Part shown: piece by piece, positions 8,318 to 14,575 of the stretch | Position numbering within the stretch: position 1 is the first letter of the stretch | Layout: each line of letters begins with the position of its first letter | DNA from: Chloroflexota bacterium | GTDB lineage: Bacteria; Chloroflexota; Anaerolineae; UBA1429 | Assembly (NCBI GenBank): GCA_012513595.1 | Contig: JAAZBY010000244.1 | Coordinates: 1-17,309 of the forward strand | Direction of reading: 5' to 3' | Length of the DNA stretch: 17,309 nucleotides | Program-made: the position numbers and the translations under genes | Notes under the pieces: model-generated | Told to the model about the DNA's origin: nothing | The model's input: only the letters and a program-made list of their open reading frames with translations | Database searches by the model: none

Positions 8318-8944
8318 CTAGGCCCTCTTGACCTGAAAGATGGCCAGGCCCGCCCGCCAGTTGGCCAGGAACCGGCCGATGCGCGTGTCCGGCGGGGTGA
8401 GGAACACCTCCGTCACGCGCGCCAGCCCCTCGTCGGCACAGAGGTCGCGAAAGTCCGCCACCGTGCACAGGTGCACGTTCGGGGTGTTGTACCAGGTATA
8501 GGGCAGCAAGTCGTGCCGGGGCATGCGCCCGCGGAGGAGAAGCTGCAGGCGCGTGCGCCAGTAGCCAAAGTTGGGGAAGCTGATGATGGCACTAGTGCCC
8601 ACGCGGAGCATCTCCCGGACGACGCGCAGCGGGTCGGCGGATTGCTGCAGCGTCTGCCCGAGGATGACCACGTCAAACGAGCCATCGCCGAGGTGCTCGA
8701 TCCCCTCGAGCATGTCGCCGTGATACACGGCCACCCCCCGGCGCAGGCAGGCCGTTACGAGGTGGTCGTTGATCTCGATGCCGTAGCCCTGGCACTGCTT
8801 GCGCTGGGCCAGCAGCGCGAGGAGCTGGCCGTCGCCACAGCCAAGGTCCAGCACGCGCGAGCCCACCGGCACCATCCCCTCGATCAGCTCATAGTCCAGC
8901 CGGCGCTTGGTCTCGCGATGCTCCCCGCCAAAGATCTGTCCCAT
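8318..8944 (-). CDS. metW: MetW-family methyltransferase-like protein
   Basis: This 208-residue protein matches MetW in length and motifs: an N-terminal HRETKRRLDYELI, the SAM-binding loop VLDLGCGDG (31-39), and the MetW-typical SFPNFGYWRTRL (122-133) followed by RGRMP. MetW is a class I SAM-methyltransferase-fold protein that works together with MetX in methionine synthesis, in several bacteria by enabling homoserine acylation. Its ATG overlaps the metX stop by one base (TGATG), and GGAGGG inside the end of metX serves as its ribosome binding site, so the two are translationally coupled. The gene converges on the C39-like peptidase gene with 43 bp between the stops, in which I see no convincing terminator. 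Confidence 0.92.
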   Translation of the reverse strand: MGQIFGGEHRETKRRLDYELIEGMVPVGSRVLDLGCGDGQLLALLAQRKQCQGYGIEINDHLVTACLRRGVAVYHGDMLEGIEHLGDGSFDVVILGQTLQQSADPLRVVREMLRVGTSAIISFPNFGYWRTRLQLLLRGRMPRHDLLPYTWYNTPNVHLCTVADFRDLCADEGLARVTEVFLTPPDTRIGRFLANWRAGLAIFQVKRA

Positions 8945-10143
8945 CAGGAGTCCCTCCGCTCTTCCGCGCGCAGTTGCGCGTGCACCTTGGCCAGGAAGCC
9001 GGCCACAGCCTCCTCCTGCTGGACGTTGGGCAACAGGAACGAGTCGTGGCCGTGCGGGCTGGGGATCTCAAAGAAGGTCGTCTGGATGCCGTTGGCCTGC
9101 GCAGCGCGGACGACCTCTTTGGCCTGCGCGGTGGGGAACAGCCAGTCACTCGAAAAGGACACGACCAGGAACTCGCAGCGCACGCCCCGGAAGGCCTCAA
9201 CCAGTGAGCGGTGACCGTTGGCCAGGTCAAAGTAGTCGATTGCCTTGGTGATGTACAGATACGAGTTGGCGTCGAACCGCTTCACAAAGCTGGTGCCCTG
9301 GTAGCGCAGGTAGCTTTCCACTTGGAACTGCGTGCGGAAATCGTACCCCAGGGTATCCCCGTTCTGCAGGCGTCGCCCGAACTTGACGTGCATCTGCTCG
9401 TCTGACAGGTAGGTGATGTGGCCCACCATGCGCGCGATGGCCAGCCCGGCCCGCGGCGGGGTGCGCCCGTAATAGTCGCCCTCGTGCCAGTGCGGGTCGG
9501 CCATGATCGCCTGGCGGCCGACCTCGTTGAAGGCGATTCCCTGGGCGCTCAGGCGTGCCGTCGTGGCGATGGCCAGCACGGCAGCGGCATGGCCGGGGTA
9601 GCGGACGGCCCAATCGAGGGCCAGCATTCCCCCCATGCTGCCGCCGACGACGGCGAGGAGCCGCCGCAGGCCCAGATGGTCCACCAGGAGCCTCTGCGCC
9701 TTGACCATGTCTCCGATGGTGACCATGGGAAAGTCGAGGCCGTAGGGACGGCCCGTCTCGGGGTTGATGCTCGAAGGGCCGGTGCTGCCCTTGCAGCCGC
9801 CGATGATGTTGGCACAGATCACATAGTACTTGTCTGTGTCAAAGGCCTTGCCGGGCCCCACCATGGTGTCCCACCAGCCGGGCCGGCGATCGTCCGCGCT
9901 GTGATAGCCGGCCAGGTGGGCGTCTCCGGAGAGGGCGTGGAAGATCAGGATGGCGTTGTCGTCCGCCTCGTTCCGCTCCCCGTAGGTCTCGTAGGCGATC
10001 GTCACGGGGCTCAGCGTGCGGCCGCAGTCGAGCTCCAGGGGTGGCCCCGAGTAGGTCCAGGTCTTGGTGCGGACCAGGCCCACGCTCCGCGCCCCTCCCA
10101 GCGCCGAGTCATCCGCTACCTGTACATCGTCATCCGTCGCCAT
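8944..10143 (-). CDS. metX: Homoserine O-acetyltransferase
   Basis: MetX moves an acetyl group from acetyl-CoA onto the hydroxyl of L-homoserine, the first committed step of methionine synthesis by the O-acetylhomoserine route. The 399-residue protein has the alpha/beta-hydrolase triad: nucleophile in VVGGSMGGML (S169), Asp in SSDWLFP (D333) and His in PHGHDSFL (H366). Other family landmarks are HALSGDAH (69-76), PGWWDTMVGPGKAFDT (88-103) and ANIIGGCKGSTGP (111-123). Some family members use succinyl-CoA, and that cannot be excluded by eye. It leads a two-gene operon with metW, has its own promoter about 200 bp upstream, and the ATG at 10143 is preceded by a purine-rich AGAGGA. Confidence 0.92.
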   Translation of the reverse strand: MATDDDVQVADDSALGGARSVGLVRTKTWTYSGPPLELDCGRTLSPVTIAYETYGERNEADDNAILIFHALSGDAHLAGYHSADDRRPGWWDTMVGPGKAFDTDKYYVICANIIGGCKGSTGPSSINPETGRPYGLDFPMVTIGDMVKAQRLLVDHLGLRRLLAVVGGSMGGMLALDWAVRYPGHAAAVLAIATTARLSAQGIAFNEVGRQAIMADPHWHEGDYYGRTPPRAGLAIARMVGHITYLSDEQMHVKFGRRLQNGDTLGYDFRTQFQVESYLRYQGTSFVKRFDANSYLYITKAIDYFDLANGHRSLVEAFRGVRCEFLVVSFSSDWLFPTAQAKEVVRAAQANGIQTTFFEIPSPHGHDSFLLPNVQQEEAVAGFLAKVHAQLRAEERRDS

Positions 10144-10344
10144 GCACGCATCCTCTCGCTCCTATCATGGGCCACGCGCTGATCGCCGCCCGGCCGGCGT
10201 GTCCACCGCCCGGCGGGCGCTGCCCCGCCATGCCGACCGAAGGGGGCGCCCGTCGCCCGACGCGATCGCCCGCGCCGGTGGGATGTGAGCGGGACGGCCA
10301 CGCCCTGGCGGGGTGGCAGGGTCCGGCGCGCGGCGCGTTCCTGC

Positions 10345-10373
10345 ATACTAGGGCCAACCAGCGGAGAGGTCAA
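10345..10373 (-). promoter_or_regulatory. Sigma70-type promoter of metX-metW with a long leader
   Basis: On the minus strand TTGACC (10373-10368, 5 of 6 matches) is separated by exactly 17 bp from TAGTAT (10350-10345, 4 of 6 matches). Transcription would begin near 10338, leaving a leader of about 195 nt before metX. The leader contains GC-rich inverted repeats (for example CGGGCGC at 10214-10220 with 10246-10252), but I do not recognise a known SAM riboswitch in it. Confidence 0.6.
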
Positions 10374-10417
10374 ACGGGGATGACTCTGGCCTGAGGGTTG
10401 CCGCCGGCCTGCACATG

Positions 10418-10469
10418 CCGGACGCCGCCCGCAGCAGGCTCCCGACTACCTGCCACGGGCGGCGTCCGG
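10418..10469. terminator. Long hairpin after the TadZ-like gene
   Basis: CCGGACGCCGCCCG (10418-10431) pairs perfectly with 10456-10469. Inside, after a 2x2 mismatch (CA/CA), GCAGG (10434-10438) pairs with CCTGC (10449-10453) around a 10-nt loop. It lies 17 nt beyond the stop of the minus-strand gene and upstream of the metX promoter, where a terminator is expected. No T tract follows on the minus strand. Confidence 0.6.
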
Positions 10470-10486
10470 CCGGATCGTGGGCGGCC

Positions 10487-13400
10487 TTAGGCGAGGAAGC
10501 GCCCCAGCCAGGCCGGGGGCAGCTCAAAGGGCTTGAAGATCAGGTACAGAACCGTCAGGACGGCCGCACCGATAAACACCGCCAGCAACGTCCTCACCCA
10601 CTTGGCCAGACGGCCGCGCTTGGGCGCGGAACGCTCGGACTCTTCCATGTCGCTGAGCAGCATGCCGTCCAGAGTGGCGTGGAACCGCGGGCAGCTCTGC
10701 CAGTCGCCGCTCAGGCAGACGCGCTCCTGGTGGCCGGTCAGGACGGCATAGGGCGTGGCCCGGGTGTGGCAGTGGTTGTCGGCATGGGGGGTGGGCCGGC
10801 AGGTGTCCTCGTCGTCGGCCAGCCCCAGGTAAGGGCACGGGGTTGCCGGGCGAAGCGGAGGCTCCTCGGCGACGTGCTCGGCCACGGGCTCCTCTGGCAC
10901 TTCCTCGGTGAGGGGGGCGCGTGCGGGCGTGCGCGCGAAGGGGTCGGCCGAGACCACCTCCTGCGCGTCGGGCTCCTCGTCATCCTCGGGGGCGTTGTCT
11001 GCGAACCGGCAGCGCGGGCACTCACGCCAGGAGGCGGTGCAGCAGGTGCCAATCTGATACGCCGCGCCGATCGCCTGTGCGGGTACCAGGGCCAGGCAGT
11101 GGTTGTCGGCGTGCGGGTACGGCACCCAGCGGTCCGGGTCATCGGGCAGGGCCAGGTGCGGGCAGACGTCCGTGTACGTGCGGACATCCGCCGCCGGTAC
11201 GGTGAGCTCGGGGGCCACGTCGGCAACGGACGTCAGCGGCGCATAGTCGCCGCCGTCGTCTGTGACGTCCTGGGGGGTGCCATAGTCCGCAACCTCCTCT
11301 TCCTCGGCGATGGCCACCGGCGCGGCCTCCTGGACGGGCGGAGCAGGCTCCTCGCGGTAGTACAGGGCGGAAAGGTTGTCCATCTCGCCGAGCACATTGT
11401 TACGGCGCTCCCTGGCCCTGCGCAGGAAACCACTCTCCTGGGCGGGAGCCTCTTCGGCCACCCGCGTCGGCTGGGGTCGCTCGGTAGCCTGTTCCCAGTT
11501 CTCACAGAGCGACCAGTGCGGGCTCAGGCAATAGCTCACCTGGTGGGAGGGCTGCGTGGGCTGCGGCCATTCGCCCGCGTGGCAGTAGTGGTTCATGTTC
11601 GCGGAGGTGTGCCTGGCGGTCGGATCGTCTCGCAGGCCGAGGAACGGGCAGGCTTCGCCGTGCGGGTTCTCCTCGGCGGGCGCCTCGTCACTCTGGGTGC
11701 TATCGGCCGCAAGCGCGGCCTCCTCAAGGGGCTCCGCGGTGGGCAGGCCGTCGCCATCGGCGGCGTCCCAGGCCGGGGCCTCCTCCTGGCCGTCCATCTC
11801 CGCCTCGTCCGGGTAGGCACCGTCACCATTCCCACCCGGATCGGGCTCCGCGGTGGCCTCTGCCGGGCTGGGGGCGAGGAAAAAGCTATCGCTGAGCCCG
11901 GCCTTGAACTGCGGGCAGGAGGCCCAGTCACCGGCAAAGCAGGCCCTGGCCTGGTGGGCCGGGGCCACGGCGCGCACCTGGTCGCGGGCGTGGCAGCAGT
12001 TGGCGCCGTCCGGATAGGGGACGCGCGTGGCGTCGTCGTCGGCCAGGCCCAGGTAGGGGCAGGACTGCAGCACAAAGCTCCCCGAGAGGTCGCTCGCCTC
12101 GCCTTCGGCGGCCGGCTGCTCGGCAGGGCCGTTGATGATGATCTCCTCGTAGCCGGGGCCATCAGCCTCCGCGTCGGCGGCCTGTCCGTCCTCGATGGCC
12201 AGGCGCGCCATGAAACGGGGGCAGGGCGTCCAGTTGTTGCCAAAGCAGGTGTCCGCCTGGTAGGCAGGCTCCACCTGGACGGGGACCTCCGCGGAGCAGC
12301 AGTGGTTGGCCGTACACGGATAGGGGAAGCGAGCGCTCGGCTCACGCGGCAAGCCCAGGTACGGGCAGGCCTCCAGGAGGAGTGACTCGGACAGGTCCAT
12401 CTGGCTGAACTTGTGGCCGGGGACCTCGGCGGGCGCGGCGCCGCCCGCCGCGCCGCGGCCGGCCTTGCGTTGGACGTCCTGACGGTTCTCCTGGGTCTTG
12501 ACCTGCGCGCGTCCCAGCAGGCGACCCAGCCAGCCGTACTCGGCGGAGGCGGGTTCGGCCATCGCGCTGTCTCCTCTCCCGGCGTCGGCGACCAGCTCCT
12601 GAGCGAAGGATCGGATCGCCCGAGCCAGAGCGCTGCGGGGGTGGCTCGTCACGGCGGGCACCCCGCGGTTGAGGCTGAACATCACCAGGGCGTTATCGTC
12701 GGGAATCTGGTAGACGAGGGGCAGGCGCAGGCGCGCCTCGATGTCGGTCTTCTGGATGGCCCCTTCCGTGGGAGAGCGGCTGGCCACCAGCCAGATGCGC
12801 TCCTCCGAGTAGCCGCGGGCCAGCATGCTCTCAATCATGCAGCGCGTGTTGCGCAGGCCCACCATCTCCGGCAGGACGTTCACAACGATGCGGTCGGCCA
12901 CATCGAGAAAAGAAAAGGCGAGCTCGTCCAGCGGCAGCCCCAGGTCCACGATGACCCAGGCGTAGCTACGCTTGAGCTGGGCGACAATCTCCTGGATATC
13001 GGCACAGGAGGGCGGCTCAAAGCTCTCGTTGGGCAAGGGGGCCAGCAGCGCCTTTAGGCCGGAGCTGTGCTCGGTCAGCACCTGTTCGAGCAGATCCTGG
13101 TCGACGTTGGGCATGCGTTCCAGCAGGTCGACGATCTGGTAGCGGGAGTGCAGGTTGAGGGCCACGTCGACGGCCGGCGCGGCATAGTCGGCATCGACAA
13201 GGACGATCCCTTCCTCGCCCAGGGCGCGCAGCGCCACAGCGGTATTGGCGGCCAAGGTGGTGCGGCCGGTGCCGCCGCGCGGCGCGCAGAACACCACAAC
13301 GCGCCCGCGATGCACCGGCCGCTCAGACCCCACGGTGGGGCGCGGCGCCTGGGCGAGGGCCAGGTCGATCGTGGTCAGCAGGTCATCACGGTTGAGCGGG

Positions 13401-13735
13401 CGGGCCACAAAGCCGCGCGCCCCGGCCATCACCGCCCTGCTGGCGCCGGCCATGCTCTCCACGCTGACCATCACCAGGACGACGGCACCAGGGATCCGCA
13501 GGAGCAGCCTGCGGATCACCTGAACGGCCTCGGCCCCGTCAAGGTCTTCGTCCAGCAGGATGACGTCCGGCTTCAGATCGGCGGCGCGCGTCGCAGCAGC
13601 GTCGGCCGATGGCACCCAGTGGATCACGTAAGCCCCGGGCCGGGTAGAGAGCATGCCCTCCACCTCGAGAAAGGCCTGCTCCTGGGCTCCCACGTACATG
13701 ACGCTTCTGGTCTCATATCCACCGGCGACGTTCAA
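10487..13735 (-). CDS. TadZ/CpaE-like ATPase fused to five CPYLGL cysteine modules and a C-terminal membrane anchor
   Basis: I place the start at the TTG at 13735 because AAAGGAG (13747-13741) lies five bases upstream; the first in-frame ATG (13699) has no good site. The product has about 1082 residues. Residues 13-130 are a receiver-like domain that keeps Asp62 (ILLDEDL) but lacks the N-terminal acidic pair and has Arg for the conserved Lys (FVARPL). Residues about 145-385 are a ParA/MinD-superfamily ATPase of TadZ/CpaE type: deviant Walker A APRGGTGRTT (151-160, Arg in place of P-loop Lys), LVDADYAAPAVD (179-190), Walker B-like WVIVDL (260-265). Residues 457-1018 carry five cysteine modules separated by acidic Pro/Ala/Glu linkers. 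Residues about 1046-1067 form a single membrane helix after a basic patch, leaving a 15-residue tail. TadZ/CpaE proteins position pilus secretion machinery at the membrane, but no tad/cpa genes are visible nearby. The role of the modules is unknown; metal binding is an inference. Confidence 0.8.
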   Translation of the reverse strand: MNVAGGYETRSVMYVGAQEQAFLEVEGMLSTRPGAYVIHWVPSADAAATRAADLKPDVILLDEDLDGAEAVQVIRRLLLRIPGAVVLVMVSVESMAGASRAVMAGARGFVARPLNRDDLLTTIDLALAQAPRPTVGSERPVHRGRVVVFCAPRGGTGRTTLAANTAVALRALGEEGIVLVDADYAAPAVDVALNLHSRYQIVDLLERMPNVDQDLLEQVLTEHSSGLKALLAPLPNESFEPPSCADIQEIVAQLKRSYAWVIVDLGLPLDELAFSFLDVADRIVVNVLPEMVGLRNTRCMIESMLARGYSEERIWLVASRSPTEGAIQKTDIEARLRLPLVYQIPDDNALVMFSLNRGVPAVTSHPRSALARAIRSFAQELVADAGRGDSAMAEPASAEYGWLGRLLGRAQVKTQENRQDVQRKAGRGAAGGAAPAEVPGHKFSQMDLSESLLLEACPYLGLPREPSARFPYPCTANHCCSAEVPVQVEPAYQADTCFGNNWTPCPRFMARLAIEDGQAADAEADGPGYEEIIINGPAEQPAAEGEASDLSGSFVLQSCPYLGLADDDATRVPYPDGANCCHARDQVRAVAPAHQARACFAGDWASCPQFKAGLSDSFFLAPSPAEATAEPDPGGNGDGAYPDEAEMDGQEEAPAWDAADGDGLPTAEPLEEAALAADSTQSDEAPAEENPHGEACPFLGLRDDPTARHTSANMNHYCHAGEWPQPTQPSHQVSYCLSPHWSLCENWEQATERPQPTRVAEEAPAQESGFLRRARERRNNVLGEMDNLSALYYREEPAPPVQEAAPVAIAEEEEVADYGTPQDVTDDGGDYAPLTSVADVAPELTVPAADVRTYTDVCPHLALPDDPDRWVPYPHADNHCLALVPAQAIGAAYQIGTCCTASWRECPRCRFADNAPEDDEEPDAQEVVSADPFARTPARAPLTEEVPEEPVAEHVAEEPPLRPATPCPYLGLADDEDTCRPTPHADNHCHTRATPYAVLTGHQERVCLSGDWQSCPRFHATLDGMLLSDMEESERSAPKRGRLAKWVRTLLAVFIGAAVLTVLYLIFKPFELPPAWLGRFLA
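10682..12367 (-). repeat. Five coding repeats of a C-x21-C-x17-C-x7-C module
   Basis: Five modules of about 52 residues lie at 12367-12212, 12061-11906, 11650-11495, 11164-11009 and 10837-10682. Each begins CP[YFH]L[GA]L and has four cysteines spaced 22, 18 and 8 residues apart in every copy. All have [HY]Q five residues before the third cysteine and a Trp five residues after it; most have NH or NC just before the second cysteine and end CPRF-like. In the 1082-residue numbering the cysteines are 457/479/497/505, 559/581/599/607, 696/718/736/744, 858/880/898/906 and 967/989/1007/1015. The DNA of the copies is well diverged, so the duplication is old and the spacing appears selected. I recall single modules like this in other Chloroflexota proteins but know no name or function for them. 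Confidence 0.9.
12560..12575 (-). promoter_or_regulatory. Possible internal translation start
   Basis: Inside the TadZ-like gene, AGGAG (12575-12571) lies eight bases before an in-frame ATG (12562-12560), exactly at the junction between the ATPase and the cysteine-module region. Starting here would give a protein of about 691 residues with all five modules and the membrane anchor but no ATPase. Confidence 0.4.
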
Positions 13736-13760
13736 TGCGGCTCCTTTATCACTCGCTCGC

Positions 13761-13798
13761 AGCGCGGCCGACCGAAGAGGCTTGGGCTCGGCCGCGCT
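13761..13798 (-). promoter_or_regulatory. Leader hairpin upstream of the TadZ-like gene
   Basis: AGCGCGGCCGA (13761-13771) and TCGGCCGCGCT (13788-13798) form a perfect 11-bp inverted repeat with a 16-nt loop. Its near edge is 13 nt upstream of the ribosome binding site (13741-13747), so in the transcript it is a stem-loop in the leader. It could attenuate, stabilise or serve as an operator; nothing in the sequence distinguishes these. Confidence 0.4.
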
Positions 13799-14034
13799 CC
13801 AGGAAAGGGCCCCCACGAGGCAACTGTGCGCGGCTCGATCCGGACGCGCGCTTCCGCAGCCCGGGTGCACGGCTTGCAGCGGCCGATAGCACCGCGCCGC
13901 GGCGAGACGTCTCGGTCGCCCACGGCTCCGCCGGCATCCAGGCTGCCGTCAGGACCGACCTATTATGGCCCGGATGGGCACGCTCTCGCATAAGACGGCA
14001 TTAACATTGCGTAAGGCGCGCGTAAAGAGCGTGG

Positions 14035-14106
14035 CTGGCCGGTGGGGCAGGGCTGGCCAGTGGCAGGGGACGCAACCTGGCCGGTTGGCGGGGGTCCAGA
14101 CTGGCC
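14035..14106. repeat. CTGGCC short direct repeats
   Basis: Copies are CTGGCCGGTGG (14035-14045), CTGGCCAGTGG (14053-14063), CTGGCCGGTTGG (14077-14088) and a shorter CTGGCC (14101-14106). Start-to-start distances are 18, 24 and 24 bp. The array lies between the TadZ-like gene and the small membrane-peptide genes, where regulator sites are expected. In GC-rich DNA a chance origin is possible. Confidence 0.35.
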
Positions 14107-14229
14107 CACTAAGCGCCGAGGAATCCGCCGCTCGCGTGGTGTACGGCAGCGGGAGAGGCGCTATGCTCGTACCGTAGGGACGACAGCGGCGGCATCGCAT
14201 CGGCGTCGCCAGGTCCAAAGGGGATGGCG

Positions 14230-14316
14230 ATGACACCCGAGACACTGCTCATCAGTCTGTTGCTCTGTTGGCTGCTTCTGGCACGCGGGGGCCGCGCGGG
14301 GCGCGGCCCATCCTGA
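14230..14316 (+). CDS. Very small membrane peptide (28 aa)
   Basis: The frame reads MTPETLLISLLLCWLLLARG then a short basic/Gly tail, with a hydrophobic stretch at residues 6-18 that fits one short membrane helix. AAAGGGG (14217-14223) lies six bases before this ATG, which is the better choice over another in-frame ATG at 14224 directly adjacent to it. Its stop is 17 bp before the next small gene, so the two could be one operon or this could be a leader peptide for it. I recognise no family. Short hydrophobic frames arise easily, so it rests mainly on the ribosome binding site and position. Confidence 0.4.
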   Translation: MTPETLLISLLLCWLLLARGGRAGRGPS

Positions 14317-14333
14317 AGCGAAGGAGGCTCGCG

Positions 14334-14525
14334 ATGAAGATTCGCCTGCGCCGCAGTTGGCGACGCCGGCTGCGGGATAACCGGGGCCGCCTGCTCGGGA
14401 TGGTTGCGGTGCTGCTGATCGCGCTGGCGGGCCTGCTCAACGCAGGCCCCGCGGCGGCGCCCAGTAACGCCCCCGAGCTGAGCCCTATCACTCCAGTGAC
14501 TGCCCCGGCACATGGGCAGCGCTAG
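14334..14525 (+). CDS. Small basic single-pass membrane protein (63 aa), unknown function
   Basis: The ATG at 14334 has a near-perfect ribosome binding site AAGGAGG (14321-14327) with six bases spacing. The N-terminal 20 residues are strongly basic (MKIRLRRSWRRRLRDNRGR), followed by a helix GMVAVLLIALAGLLNAG (about 23-39) and a 24-residue Ala/Pro/Ser/Thr-rich tail. Charge distribution predicts the N-terminus inside and the tail outside, or a cleaved signal peptide releasing a short peptide. I do not recognise a family. A hairpin terminator follows 11 nt after the stop, supporting a real transcription unit. Confidence 0.6.
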   Translation: MKIRLRRSWRRRLRDNRGRLLGMVAVLLIALAGLLNAGPAAAPSNAPELSPITPVTAPAHGQR

Positions 14526-14536
14526 ACCGACCGTCT

Positions 14537-14573
14537 GCAGTCGTCCGGGTGGCCCCCCCGCCCGGACGGCTGC
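14537..14573. terminator. Hairpin between the small gene and the serpin gene
   Basis: GCAGTCGTCCGGG (14537-14549) pairs with CCCGGACGGCTGC (14561-14573) with one G-T wobble around an 11-nt C-rich loop. It lies between convergent stops (14525 and 14576) and can serve both strands. A clear T tract is absent. Confidence 0.6.
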
Positions 14574-14575
14574 CC

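Larger units (their letters stand above)
10144..10486. other. Intergenic region between metX and the TadZ-like gene (343 bp)
   Basis: No gene is supported here; short open frames on both strands lack ribosome binding sites and recognisable content. From right to left it holds the long hairpin (10418-10469), the metX promoter (10345-10373) and a GC-rich structured leader (about 10144-10338). Confidence 0.6.
13736..14229. other. Intergenic region of about 490 bp with several repeats, no gene seen
   Basis: The short open frames here lack ribosome binding sites and family features. The region contains the 11-bp inverted repeat at 13761-13798, adjoining short palindromes at 13895-13904 (CGCCGCGGCG) and 13903-13914 (CGAGACGTCTCG), a locally AT-richer patch at about 13960-14025, and CTGGCC direct repeats at 14035-14106. 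It separates divergent transcription units, so it should hold the promoters of both, but I could not assign a convincing -35/-10 pair. Confidence 0.5.

Noticed and set aside
10415..12385. 656-residue open frame on the + strand, antisense to the cysteine-module region
   Set aside because: It is a shadow of the minus-strand gene created by high-GC codon bias; its Gly/Arg/Val-rich translation shows no family motif, and the opposite strand has clear domains and constant cysteine spacing.
13961..13966. TATTAT as a -10 box in the intergenic region
   Set aside because: No acceptable -35 box lies 16-18 bp upstream on either strand.
13735..14004. 89-residue + strand open frame in the divergent intergenic region
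   Set aside because: No ribosome binding site, Arg/Ala/Ser-rich composition without a domain, and it overlaps the leader of the TadZ-like gene.
14162..14167. TATGCT as a -10 box for the micro-gene pair
   Set aside because: The position is reasonable, but the sequence 17 bp upstream (GTGTAC) does not resemble a -35 box, so I could not support it.
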